Assembly: GCA_022825195.1 (NCBI GenBank)
Contig: JAJDYL010000151.1
Coordinates: 1 to 44,231 of the forward strand
Length of the DNA stretch: 44,231 nucleotides
Source: Alphaproteobacteria bacterium
GTDB taxonomy: Bacteria; Pseudomonadota; Alphaproteobacteria; Bin95
Reading direction: 5' to 3'
The position numbers and the translations under genes are program-made. Positions 16,392 to 23,870 of the stretch are shown piece by piece (position 1 is the first letter of the stretch; each line of letters opens with the position of its first letter). Below the pieces are notes generated by a model, which ran no database searches, was not told where the DNA came from, and was given only the letters and a program-made list of their open reading frames with translations.

Positions 16392-17507
16392 ATGCCCGCC
16401 AACAAGAAGATGCTCATTCTCGCCGGCGACGGCATCGGCCCGGAGGTCGTGGGGCAGGTGCGCCGCGTGGTGGACTGGATGGACCGGCGCCGCCATGTCT
16501 CCTTCGACATCGCGGAAGGCCTGGTCGGCGGCGCGGCCATCGACGCGCACGGCCTGCCGCTGACCGACGAGACGCTGGCCGATGCGGTCGCCTCCGACGC
16601 GGTGCTGTTCGGCTCCGTCGGCGGGCCGAAATGGGAGACGCTGCCCTTCGAGGTCCAGCCCGAGCGCGGCCTGCTGCGCCTGCGCAAGGAGATGGACCTG
16701 TTCGCCAATCTCCGCCCGGCCATCGTGTTCGATGCGCTGGCCGACGCGTCCTCGCTCAAGCGCGAGCTCGTCTCCGGCCTCGACATCATGATCCTGCGCG
16801 AGCTTACCGGCGGCATCTATTTCGGCGAGCCGCGCGGCATCGAGGACCTTGGCAACGGCGTCCGGCGCGGCATCAACACGCAGGTCTATACGACGCCCGA
16901 GGTCGAGCGCGTCGCCAGGGTCGGCTTCGAGCTCGCCCGCAAGCGCTCCAACCGCGTCATGTCGGTCGAGAAGGCGAATGTCATGGAAAGCGGCGTGATG
17001 TGGCGCGAGGACGTCCAGCGCATCCATGACGACGAGTTCCCCGATGTCGAGCTTGCGCACATGTATGCCGACAATTGCGCCATGCAACTCGTCCGCAACC
17101 CCAAGCAGTTCGATGTCATCGTCACCGACAATTTGTTCGGCGACCTGCTGTCGGACTGCGCGGCGATGCTGACCGGCTCGCTCGGCATGCTGCCCTCGGC
17201 CTCGCTCGGCGCGGAGGACCCGACCACGGGCCGGCGCCTCTCGCTCTACGAGCCGGTGCATGGCAGCGCGCCCGACATCGCCGGGCAGGACCGCGCCAAC
17301 CCGCTCGCCGAGCTGCTCTCCTTCTCCATGATGCTCCGCTACAGCTTCGACATGGGCGAGGACGCGGACCTCGTGGACGGCGCGGTCGAGAACGTGCTCG
17401 CCGCGGGCGTGCGCACGGCCGACATCGCCGAGACGGGCCGGGACCCTGTCTCCTGCACCGCCATGGGCGATGCCGTGCTGGCGGAACTGGACCGGCTGGC
17501 GGCCTGA
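16392..17507 (+). CDS. leuB: 3-isopropylmalate dehydrogenase
   Basis: A 371-residue NAD-dependent decarboxylating dehydrogenase for leucine synthesis. Motifs: [76 protein letters not shown] with ML(T)[12 protein letters not shown], and [14 protein letters not shown]. The ATG at 16392 follows a GGAGGAGGAGG tract by about 10 bases; an upstream ATG at 16359 would precede that tract. leuC and leuD are not adjacent. The 3' end carries a 49-bp segment that recurs imperfectly in the gap downstream (see the repeat at 17619). Confidence 0.93.
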   Translation: MPANKKMLILAGDGIGPEVVGQVRRVVDWMDRRRHVSFDIAEGLVGGAAIDAHGLPLTDETLADAVASDAVLFGSVGGPKWETLPFEVQPERGLLRLRKEMDLFANLRPAIVFDALADASSLKRELVSGLDIMILRELTGGIYFGEPRGIEDLGNGVRRGINTQVYTTPEVERVARVGFELARKRSNRVMSVEKANVMESGVMWREDVQRIHDDEFPDVELAHMYADNCAMQLVRNPKQFDVIVTDNLFGDLLSDCAAMLTGSLGMLPSASLGAEDPTTGRRLSLYEPVHGSAPDIAGQDRANPLAELLSFSMMLRYSFDMGEDADLVDGAVENVLAAGVRTADIAETGRDPVSCTAMGDAVLAELDRLAA

Positions 17508-17618
17508 TGCGGCCTCTCCGGCCGAACCGCGCCGACGCGGACGGGCAGGCCATCGGGACGAAGCAACGCCGGCCGGCCGCGCGCCGGGCTTTCCTTCTCG
17601 GCGCTGCTGCGCTAAAGC

Positions 17619-17667
17619 TTGGGCATGGCTGAGGACGCGGACCTCGTGGATCGGGCGGCGGAGACTG
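17619..17667 (+). repeat. Imperfect duplicate of a segment inside leuB
   Basis: The 20 bases GAGGACGCGGACCTCGTGGA occur at 17359-17378 inside leuB and again at 17631-17650 in the intergenic gap. Similarity extends on both sides, from an AGCTT...CATGG(G/C) before to CGG..GA after, for about 49 bp in all. In the gap copy a 29-codon frame (ATG 17625 to TGA 17714, MAEDADLVDRAAE...) is open, ending just before the HTH gene. This may be a remnant of a local duplication. Nothing else is visible in the 17508-17722 gap. Confidence 0.6.
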
Positions 17668-17722
17668 CGCCCGTCTCCCGCGCCGCCTTGGGCGGCGCCG
17701 GGCCGGCGGCTTGAGAGGCCGC

Positions 17723-18298
17723 ATGTCGTCAACGGGCGAATACCGGCGGACGCACCGCGGTCCCCTGCGGATCGTGAGATACGGGTGGACGCCTCCGGAG
17801 CGGCCGAAACGCCTGCCTGTCTGGTGGCCCCAGGCCAAGGAGTTGCTGGAACAGGGCCACTCGCTCAAGTCGGTCGGCGCGAAGGTGGGCGTTTCCAGCC
17901 AGAGGGTTGCGCAGATAGCCATCAAGGCCGAGAGCTTCGGAGAAACCGTCAGGCGGAAGCGGCAGAACCCTCCGGGGCCGCGCCCTTGCGCCCAATGCGG
18001 GACGGTGTTTCGGTCGCACAGCAAGAAGGCCGTCTACTGCTCCAGGCAATGCGCCGGCCGGGCCCGGAGCGAACGGATGCTTCCCGCCGAAACGATCCGG
18101 TCCGCCTTCGAGTTGCGTGACGCCGGCAAATCCTACAGGGAAATCGCGGACATCCTCGACATCGCGCCGGACCGGTCCTGGCAATTCCGCCAGACACGGG
18201 CCCGGCACTATGTCCATGCGTGGGCCCGGCGGGCCGGCCTCGAAGTGCCGGGCAAACCGATCAAGCCTCGTCCGGCCCGGTCGCGGCGCAAGGTTTGA
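17723..18298 (+). CDS. Unrecognised protein with Cys4 zinc finger and two HTH-like segments
   Basis: I do not recognise the family. The 191 residues are basic and have the codon pattern of a real gene. Residues 37-70 (AKELLEQGHSLKSVGAKVG...) read like a helix-turn-helix of the resolvase/sigma-region type. Cys89, Cys92, Cys106 and Cys110 form CAQCG...YCSRQC, a small zinc finger. Residues 123-160 (RSAFELRDAGKSYREIADIL...) look like a second HTH. The tail is Arg/Lys/Pro-rich. The ATG at 17723 has GAGAGG five bases upstream. The composition suggests DNA binding, perhaps a phage- or plasmid-derived regulator. It stands alone between leuB and an MFS gene. Confidence 0.65.
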   Translation: MSSTGEYRRTHRGPLRIVRYGWTPPERPKRLPVWWPQAKELLEQGHSLKSVGAKVGVSSQRVAQIAIKAESFGETVRRKRQNPPGPRPCAQCGTVFRSHSKKAVYCSRQCAGRARSERMLPAETIRSAFELRDAGKSYREIADILDIAPDRSWQFRQTRARHYVHAWARRAGLEVPGKPIKPRPARSRRKV

Positions 18299-18401
18299 CC
18301 TGCACGGGCGATGCCCGTTGCCGAGGCCGGGCCTGACAGGGGACTGTCGCCCCCGGTCTGACTGGCGATAGCGGGTGCGGCCGTGGTAGCTGGGTTCCCG
18401 C

Positions 18402-19667
18402 ATGGCCGGTTCGCACACACACGATGCGGGAGCGCGGCGGCTCTTCCCGGTCGCCGTGCTCCTGGTCTCGACCTACATGGTGCTGGTCGCCAGCGGGGGC
18501 ATGTTCCTGCTGGTGGTGAGCCTCAAGCAGATCGCGGGCGATTTCGGCTGGCCGCGCGCCGTGCCTTCCCTCGCTTACGCGCTCCTGTTCGTCGGCACCG
18601 GGCTCGGCGGCATCGCCATGGGCTACTGGTTCGACCGCTCCGGTGCGGGCCCGGTGACCCTGTTCGGCATGGTCGTGATGGGGGCCGGGGCCATGCTTGC
18701 CGGCTCGATCGACTCCGAGTGGCAGCTCTATCTCGTCTATGGCGTGATGATGGGGCTGCTCGGCTACGCAACCGTTTACGGGCCGTTGTCCATCAACGTG
18801 ATGGGCTGGTTCGAGCGCCGGCGCGGCTTCGCGGTCGGGCTGGTCACGGCGGGGGAGAGCATTGGCGGCACAATCTGGCCGCCGGTCTTCCGGTATTTTA
18901 ACGAGACGGCCGGCTGGCGGGACACGTTCCTGTGGTTCGGCGTCTTCGTCCTGGTCACCGCGCTGCCGCTCAACGCCGTGCTGTGGCGCAGGATGCCGAA
19001 GCCGGAAGGGGAAGGCCCCGCCGCCAACCCGGAGGCCGGGGCGCCGGCGGTCCGCCGGCGGGCAATCGCCTTGTCCAGCTTCGCAATACAGGCCGCGTTC
19101 TGCCTGGCTATCGTCGGATGCTGCGTTTCCATGGCGATACCGGTCGCGCACCTTGTCGCGCATGCGAGCGACCTCGGCCACGCCACGGCGCGGGCGGCGG
19201 AGATGCTCGCGACGGGACTGTTGACCGCCACCGTCATACGCTTCGCGGGCGGCGCCCTTGTCGTCGACCGCTTCGGCAGCCTCGTCGCCCTGCTGGGATT
19301 CTCCGCCGTGCAGACGGCGGCCCTGCTGTGTTACGCGGCGGTGGACGGCCTGTTTGCGCTTTACGCCGTCTCGGTCCTGTTCGGCATCGGCTATGGCGGC
19401 ATCAGCATCTGCTACCCGGTGCTCGTCCGCGATTACCTGCCGCCGGCCGAAGCCGGGCGGCGCCTGGGCGTGGTCCTGCTGTTCGGCACGTTCGGCATGG
19501 CGTTCGGCGGCTGGCTGGCCGGATACATCTTCGACTGGACCGGCGGCTACACGCCCGCTTTCCTGATCGGCGCCGCCTTCAACGCCGCCAACCTGGTCGT
19601 CCTCCTCGTGCTCATCGGATACAGGAGGGCCGGCGGCGGTGCGCCGATGCACCCGACGCCGGCGTGA
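18402..19667 (+). CDS. MFS transporter, monocarboxylate/OFA-like
   Basis: A 421-residue membrane protein with about 12 hydrophobic segments and the MFS loop GYWFDRSGAGPV between helices 2 and 3. MGWFERRRGFAVGLVTAGESIGGTIWPP in the N-terminal half and the VLVRDYLPPAEAGRRLG loop in the C-terminal half place it with monocarboxylate or oxalate:formate-type carriers. A charged central loop sits around residues 190-225. The substrate is unknown. A gap of 50 bases separates it from the cysteine hydrolase gene, so the two may be cotranscribed. Confidence 0.85.
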   Translation: MAGSHTHDAGARRLFPVAVLLVSTYMVLVASGGMFLLVVSLKQIAGDFGWPRAVPSLAYALLFVGTGLGGIAMGYWFDRSGAGPVTLFGMVVMGAGAMLAGSIDSEWQLYLVYGVMMGLLGYATVYGPLSINVMGWFERRRGFAVGLVTAGESIGGTIWPPVFRYFNETAGWRDTFLWFGVFVLVTALPLNAVLWRRMPKPEGEGPAANPEAGAPAVRRRAIALSSFAIQAAFCLAIVGCCVSMAIPVAHLVAHASDLGHATARAAEMLATGLLTATVIRFAGGALVVDRFGSLVALLGFSAVQTAALLCYAAVDGLFALYAVSVLFGIGYGGISICYPVLVRDYLPPAEAGRRLGVVLLFGTFGMAFGGWLAGYIFDWTGGYTPAFLIGAAFNAANLVVLLVLIGYRRAGGGAPMHPTPA

Positions 19668-19717
19668 GCGGAAGGCAGCCCGCCACGGGCCGCATCGTTC
19701 CCGTGGAAGGAAGGAGC

Positions 19718-20311
19718 ATGGACATGGACCGGGACCTGGGCCTCATCGAGCGGGACCGTTCCTGCCTCGTGGTCATCGACGTGCAGCAATATTTCCTCGA
19801 CAAGCTGCCGCTCGGCTGGCGCGGCCCGCTGGTCGGGCGCCTTGCGTGGCTGATGCGCGCGGCGCGCCTGCTCGACATTCCGGTGGTCGCCACTGCCGAG
19901 GACGTGCGGCGCGTCGGGCCGCTCGTGCCGGACCTCGCCCGGCGCCTGCCCCCGGAGGCGCCGCCTGTCTTCGACAAGGCGGTGTTCGGCCTGTGGGACC
20001 AGGCGGACATCCGCGCCGCGCTGGAGGCGACGGGGCGGGACTGCTTCGTGCTGGCCGGGCTGGAAACCGATGTGTGCGTGGCCCACTCTGCGCTCGGGAT
20101 CGGGGCGGCCGGCCATCGGGTGGCCGTGGTCGCCGATGCCTGCGGCTCGCCGCCGCCGAACCATGAGCACGGGCTGAGGCGCCTGGCCGGCGCCGGCGTC
20201 GTGCTCACCACCGTGAAGGGCGTGTTCTACGAGTGGACGCGGACCGTGGAGACCGCGCGCCGGGTCCGGGCGGAACTGGGTGCCCCCGACCCGCCGGGAG
20301 TTACCCTGTGA
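19718..20311 (+). CDS. Isochorismatase-like cysteine hydrolase
   Basis: A 197-residue cytoplasmic hydrolase of the isochorismatase/nicotinamidase superfamily. The catalytic triad is visible: Asp21 in VVIDVQQ, Lys87 in FDKAVFG and Cys120 in GLETDVCV. The start ATG has GGAAGGAAGGAG directly upstream, which decides it over longer frames. No biosynthetic partner is near, so nicotinamide, isochorismate or another amide/ether substrate cannot be chosen. It is the last gene before repeat copy B. Confidence 0.88.
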   Translation: MDMDRDLGLIERDRSCLVVIDVQQYFLDKLPLGWRGPLVGRLAWLMRAARLLDIPVVATAEDVRRVGPLVPDLARRLPPEAPPVFDKAVFGLWDQADIRAALEATGRDCFVLAGLETDVCVAHSALGIGAAGHRVAVVADACGSPPPNHEHGLRRLAGAGVVLTTVKGVFYEWTRTVETARRVRAELGAPDPPGVTL

Positions 20312-20524
20312 GCGGCCGGCGCCCGCTCCGATGCCGCCCGCCGCTCCGGGGGCCGATGCAGGACCGGCGGCTCGAATGGAGCGGACCCCGGGGTCCGGAC
20401 AATCGATTTGAGGCAAATTGACGGGTGTGCGGTTCGGGACGAAGGAATGCCTGCGGTTATCCCGCCGATTCAACAGGTTATGAGAAAATTGCCCGATATT
20501 GTCATTTTTTGTTTCCATAGGGGA

Positions 20525-20551
20525 TTGACCTGACAGAAACTGTGGTAGAAT
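20525..20551 (+). promoter_or_regulatory. Candidate sigma-70 promoter of repeat copy B
   Basis: TTGACC (20525-20530), a 15-base spacer and TAGAAT (20546-20551) point towards asd, about 900 bases away. The -10 hexamer and the GAGCATGAGAGA start region match copy A, while the spacer sequence is unrelated. If active it would transcribe the repeat and could read on into asd. Confidence 0.55.
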
Positions 20552-20563
20552 GAGCATGAGAGA

Positions 20564-20673
20564 GGCGGCTTCCGGGACCGCCTTTCGGCTTTTCTGCAGA
20601 AAGCGACCGGCTGGGGCGCCGCAAACGCCCCGGCGTGAGCAGGCGGGAGGCGTGCGCCCTCCGCCCGGCCTGC
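20564..20673 (+). ncRNA. Candidate structured RNA: stem-loops after the copy B promoter
   Basis: Three consecutive stem-loops follow the promoter: GGCGG/CCGCC (20564-20582), GGGGCG/CGCCCC (20613-20631) and a two-part stem with outer GCAGGC/GCCTGC and inner GGAGG/CCTCC (20639-20673). All have counterparts in copy A. In the second, the fifth pair is C-G here and G-C in copy A, a compensatory change. No rho-independent terminator is seen, so the 3' end is unknown. Confidence 0.45.
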
Positions 20674-20791
20674 TGCCGCGCGCACGGGCGCGCGGGCAAT
20701 CAGGCGCACGAACCGCGCCGGCGCAGGCGCGCACGCGATTACGCGCGAAACAGGGACACCCGTCCCGCCCTTGGCCCCAAAGGAGGCACGA

Positions 20792-20980
20792 ATGACCGTG
20801 AACGACCCTCGCCCCGCACTGGCGGCGGCGTTGGCCGCAAGGCCTGCCCCGCCGCCCTGCACGCGCGCATCATGCGCGAGAAAGGGACGCTCCTCCGGCA
20901 GCGGGGCGTACGGGACCATGGACGGAAAGGAAGCTGCAATGCCTTGCGAACGACCGCCGGACCGGAGACCGGCCCCATGA
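20792..20980 (+). CDS. Possible small ORF inside repeat copy B (doubtful)
   Basis: A 62-codon frame starting MTVNDPRPALAAALAARP follows AAAGGAGG at ideal spacing. The matching stretch of copy A reads VNDPRPRLAAALAARP in one frame, but single-base indels shift the frames apart after TMD, and copy D has no equivalent. An internal ATG at 20939 begins MPCERP, echoed in unit C at 21248 (MPCERPGRRPAL). The ribosome sites are striking, yet the frame drift argues against a conserved protein. Confidence 0.2.
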   Translation: MTVNDPRPALAAALAARPAPPPCTRASCARKGRSSGSGAYGTMDGKEAAMPCERPPDRRPAP

Positions 20981-20991
20981 CAAAACATGAC
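20976..20991 (+). repeat. Two CATGAC units in 10-bp phase (copy B)
   Basis: CATGAC occurs at 20976-20981 and 20986-20991, spaced 10 bp, at the point where copy B ends and the less conserved stretch leading to unit C begins. Confidence 0.75.
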
Positions 20992-20999
20992 ACATCCGC

Positions 21000-21351
21000 C
21001 GGTCTCCCTGCTGCCCCGGCCCCGGCGGCGGGTGCCACAGGCATGCCGGACGAAAACCGGGAAGGGCGCATGCACACATCTCCGGCATCGGCTTCGCATC
21101 GCAAGGCTCCCCAACTGTCACCCCGGCCGCCGCTTCGCGCGCGCGGGCGCACACGCGCCGCCGCGAAGCGCGCGCGCATTATGCGCGGGAGGGGCGCGCT
21201 CCTCCGGCAACCGGGCGACCGGGACCGCAGACCGAAAGGAGACTCCGATGCCTTGCGAACGACCGGGGCGGAGACCGGCGCTATGCCGGAGCGGGCCGGC
21301 GACTATGCGCCCTGCGCATGGAGAACAGGACAAAACATGACATTTCATGAC
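21000..21351 (+). repeat. Partial extra unit (C) of the dispersed repeat
   Basis: The segment 21170-21290 repeats the distal third of copies A and B: a GCGCGCATTATGCGCG-like palindrome, GCTCCTCCGGCAACCGGGC, a GAAAGGAG site, ATGCCTTGCGAACGACC, and then a three-unit array CAGGAC (21326), CATGAC (21336), CATGAC (21346) at 10-bp spacing. The promoter-bearing end is absent, so this looks like a partial tandem copy lying between copy B and asd. The stretch 21000-21130 has no recognised content. Confidence 0.65.
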
Positions 21352-21452
21352 ATGTTCCGGGGTGGGTCCGGCCCGGACGGGAAGGGGATTGAAATGCAGG
21401 CGGGCGCGCCGTAAGTCTCCCGCGCCATTTATCTGCACAGGGACATCGGATC

Positions 21453-22463
21453 ATGGGCTACAGGGTCGCCGTTGCCGGCGCGACCGGAGCCGTCGGCTAC
21501 CAGCTTCTGGAAGGATTGCACGAGACATCCTTTCCCGTGGACGACATTGCGGCGCTGGCATCGCGCAAATCCCAGGGCCGCAAGGTGTCCTTCGGCGACG
21601 GTGAGCTCGGCGTCCAGATCCTCGACGATTTCGACTTTTCGGGCTGGGACATCGCGCTCTTCTCTCCGGGCGGGGCGGTCTCGAAGGTGCATGCGCCGCG
21701 GGCCGCCGCCGCCGGTTGCGTCGTGATCGACAACAGCTCGACCTTCCGCATGGACAGCGACGTGCCGCTGATCGTGCCGGAGGTGAACCGCGAGGCGCTG
21801 GGGGGCTATTCGCAGCGCAACATCGTCTCCAATCCCAACTGCTCCACCATCCAGATGGTGGTCGCGCTGAAGCCGCTGCACGACGCGCAGCCGATCCGCC
21901 GGATCGTGGTCTCGACCTACCAGTCCGTTTCCGGCGCCGGCCGCAGGGGCATGGACGAGCTCTGGGGCCAGACGCGCGGCGTCTATCAGCTGGATGACGC
22001 CGAGCCGGCCGAGTTCACCAAGGAGATCGCCTTCAACGTCGTGCCGCATATCGATGTCTTCATGGACGACGGCTCGACGAAGGAAGAGTGGAAGATGGTC
22101 CACGAGACCCGGAAGATCCTCGACGCGGACATCGCCGTGACCGCGACCTGCGTGCGGGTGCCGGTGTTCGTCGGCCATGCCGAGGCGGTGAATGTCGAGT
22201 TCGACGGGCCGATGGACGAGGAAGAGGCCTACGAGCTTCTGAGCGAGGCCCCCGGCGTCGAGGTGGTGGACCGGCGCCAGGACGGCGGCTATGTCACGCC
22301 CAAGGAGGCCGCCGGCGACGACAGCGTGTTCGTTTCGCGCATCCGCCGCGACCCGACCGTGGAATACGGCCTCAACCTGTGGATCGTTTCGGACAATCTG
22401 CGCAAGGGCGCGGCGACCAACGCCGTCCAGATCGCCCGCGAACTCGCCGACGGCTGGCTTTGA
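21453..22463 (+). CDS. asd: Aspartate-semialdehyde dehydrogenase
   Basis: A 336-residue NADP-dependent enzyme that makes aspartate semialdehyde for lysine, threonine, methionine and diaminopimelate. The N-terminus has VAVAGATGAVGYQLL; the catalytic Cys is in SNPNCSTIQM; other motifs are FSPGGAVS, VIDNSSTFRMD, STYQSVSGAG, FNVVPHID and RVPVFVGHAEAVN. The length suits the proteobacterial/Gram-positive-type subgroup. The ATG is 102 bases after the last phased unit of the repeat, so any upstream promoter in copy B would give a long leader. Its stop overlaps the TTG of the thioesterase gene by four bases. Confidence 0.95.
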   Translation: MGYRVAVAGATGAVGYQLLEGLHETSFPVDDIAALASRKSQGRKVSFGDGELGVQILDDFDFSGWDIALFSPGGAVSKVHAPRAAAAGCVVIDNSSTFRMDSDVPLIVPEVNREALGGYSQRNIVSNPNCSTIQMVVALKPLHDAQPIRRIVVSTYQSVSGAGRRGMDELWGQTRGVYQLDDAEPAEFTKEIAFNVVPHIDVFMDDGSTKEEWKMVHETRKILDADIAVTATCVRVPVFVGHAEAVNVEFDGPMDEEEAYELLSEAPGVEVVDRRQDGGYVTPKEAAGDDSVFVSRIRRDPTVEYGLNLWIVSDNLRKGAATNAVQIARELADGWL

Positions 22464-22948
22464 GCATCTGGCCGGAAGGGTTCGCGCCGGAGATTCCGGC
22501 TGCCTGGGCGGGGCCGGACGGCCTCGTGCCGCGGGTGCGCTATCTGGAGCTGTTCGAGGCCGTGCTGGAGCCGTTCGACCGGGCGCTCGGCCTGCCGCCG
22601 GACTATCTGGCGCGGACCAACTGCAGCACTTTCGCGCTGGAGAGCCATGTCGTCTATCTGGACGATGCCCGGGCCGGCGAGCGGCTGCTGTGCCGGTTCC
22701 ATTTCGCCGATGCGGACGAGAAGCGCGTCCATTATCTGCAGACGCTGCACCGGGCCGGCGACGGGCCTGCGCTGGCCGCCTATGAGTGCCTGTGCATGCA
22801 TGTGGACCTGGGGCTGCGCCGGGGCCTGCCGTTCCCCGAAGCGGCGGCGGCGCGCGCGGGGAAACTGGTCGAACTCCACCGCCGCCACCCCTGGCCCGTC
22901 GGTCCGCGTCTCGGCATCCGCTTCCGCGCGGAAACCGCGGCGGCTTAG
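22460..22948 (+). CDS. Hotdog-fold thioesterase
   Basis: A 162-residue protein resembling acyl-CoA thioester hydrolases of the 4HBT/betainyl-CoA thioesterase type. Features: VRYLELFEAVLEPFDRALG, an Asn-Cys-Ser-Thr-Phe-Ala-Leu-Glu-Ser block (NCSTFALESH), then VYLDDARAGERLLCRF, KRVHYLQTLH, AAYECLCMHVDL and a Pro-Trp-Pro near the end. The start is a TTG overlapping the asd stop by four bases; no ATG lies near. Translational coupling to asd is likely, but a metabolic link is not obvious. It ends one base before the convergent Sua5 gene. Confidence 0.75.
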   Translation: MSIWPEGFAPEIPAAWAGPDGLVPRVRYLELFEAVLEPFDRALGLPPDYLARTNCSTFALESHVVYLDDARAGERLLCRFHFADADEKRVHYLQTLHRAGDGPALAAYECLCMHVDLGLRRGLPFPEAAAARAGKLVELHRRHPWPVGPRLGIRFRAETAAA

Positions 22949-22949
22949 G

Positions 22950-23870
22950 CTATCGGCGGGCGGCGCGGCGCAGGCGGTCGTTGATCGCCCGGCCGAGGCC
23001 GCGCTCCGGGATCGGGGCGACGGCGATGCCGGTGCGCCCGTCGAGCCGGCGCAGCATGGCGAAGAGGTTGGCGGCGGCCTCCGCGAGGTCGCCCGAGGGG
23101 CTGAGGTTCAGTTCGCCGTCCACGGCGCCGAAGCCGAGCATGGCCTCGCCGGGGCGGGCCGAAGCCGCGCCCGTCCGGAGCGGGCTGTCGGGCGCATAGT
23201 GGCGCAGCAGCATGCCGGGAGACGGGCGCGGCCCCGCCTCGGCCCAAGGCGCAGGCTCCGCCAACGGGCCGACCTCCGCCTCGACCGCCGCGGCGTCGAG
23301 GGCTCCGGGCCGCAGCAGGACGGGCGGGCCGTCGCCGAGCGCGACCACGGTCGATTCGAGACCGAGCCGGCAGGGGCCGCCGTCCAGCACCATGGCGGAC
23401 AGTCCGCCGAGTTCCGCTGCCGCATGGGCCGCCGTGGTCGGGCTGAGCCTTCCGGAACGGTTGGCGCTCGGGCCGACGATGGGCCGGCCGGCGGCGCGGA
23501 TCAGGGCCTCCGCCACCGGGTGCGCCGGACAGCGCAGGGCCAGCGTGTCGAGGCCGGCCGAGGCGAGCCACGAGACCGGGCAGTCCGGCGCGCGCTGCAG
23601 CACCAGCGTCAGCGGCCCCGGCCAGAACCGTTTCGCGAGGAGCCGGGCGCGGTCGTCGAACGCCGCCAGCGCCTCGGCCTCGCCGCGGCCCGCGACATGC
23701 ACGATGAGCGGGTTGATGCGCGGCCGGCCTTTTGCCTCGAACACGGCGGCGACGGCGCGGTCGTCGGTCGCATCGGCGCCGAGGCCGTAAACCGTCTCGG
23801 TCGGGAAGGCGACGAGCCCGCCGGCGCGGATCGACCGGGCGGCTTTCCCGATGGCCGCCCCGGAGGTCAC
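22950..23870 (-). CDS. L-threonylcarbamoyladenylate synthase, Sua5 type
   Basis: A 306-residue enzyme that makes threonylcarbamoyl-AMP for the t6A37 tRNA modification. The YrdC domain is clear: GLVAFPTETVYGLGADAT, KGRPRINPLIVHV, FWPGPLTLVL, LRCPAHPVAEALI and GPSANRSG. A C-terminal Sua5 domain (from about residue 205, SPGMLLRHYAPDSPL) distinguishes it from the short TsaC form. The GTG start overlaps the cysQ stop by four bases, so the ATG further upstream in the same open frame is discounted. Confidence 0.9.
   Translation of the reverse strand: MTSGAAIGKAARSIRAGGLVAFPTETVYGLGADATDDRAVAAVFEAKGRPRINPLIVHVAGRGEAEALAAFDDRARLLAKRFWPGPLTLVLQRAPDCPVSWLASAGLDTLALRCPAHPVAEALIRAAGRPIVGPSANRSGRLSPTTAAHAAAELGGLSAMVLDGGPCRLGLESTVVALGDGPPVLLRPGALDAAAVEAEVGPLAEPAPWAEAGPRPSPGMLLRHYAPDSPLRTGAASARPGEAMLGFGAVDGELNLSPSGDLAEAAANLFAMLRRLDGRTGIAVAPIPERGLGRAINDRLRRAARR

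Larger units (their letters stand above)
20450..20991 (+). repeat. Dispersed repeat element, copy B
   Basis: A full copy in the orientation opposite to copy A. Order: A+T-rich end (20462-20520), promoter (20525-20551), stem-loops at 20564-20582, 20613-20631 and 20639-20673, the TTTCTGCAGAAA palindrome (20591-20602), the block GCGCGGGCAATCAGGCGCAC (20692-20711), the CGCGCGAAACAGGGACAC block near 20741-20758, a strong AAAGGAGG (20779-20786), and CATGAC units at 20976 and 20986. It matches copy A almost throughout, with many small indels. The 138 bases between the cysteine hydrolase and this element hold only a GGACCCCGGGGTCC palindrome (20383-20396). Confidence 0.82.

Noticed and set aside
18301..18322. 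ACGGGC-GAT-GCCCGT hairpin after the zinc-finger/HTH gene as a terminator
   Set aside because: The stem is short and no U-tract follows.
20383..20396. GGACCCCGGGGTCC palindrome after the cysteine hydrolase as a terminator
   Set aside because: No U-tract follows; it may be a chance GC palindrome, so it is only mentioned in the copy B entry.
20462..20483. TTCAACAGGTTATGAG as a DnaA box or phage attachment core
   Set aside because: It lacks the TTATCCACA pattern, and no integrase or tRNA gene lies nearby.
20976..21351. CATGAC arrays as a CRISPR or as a plasmid-type origin
   Set aside because: Units are 10 bp with 4-bp linkers, far too short for CRISPR, and no replication gene or DnaA boxes are present nearby.
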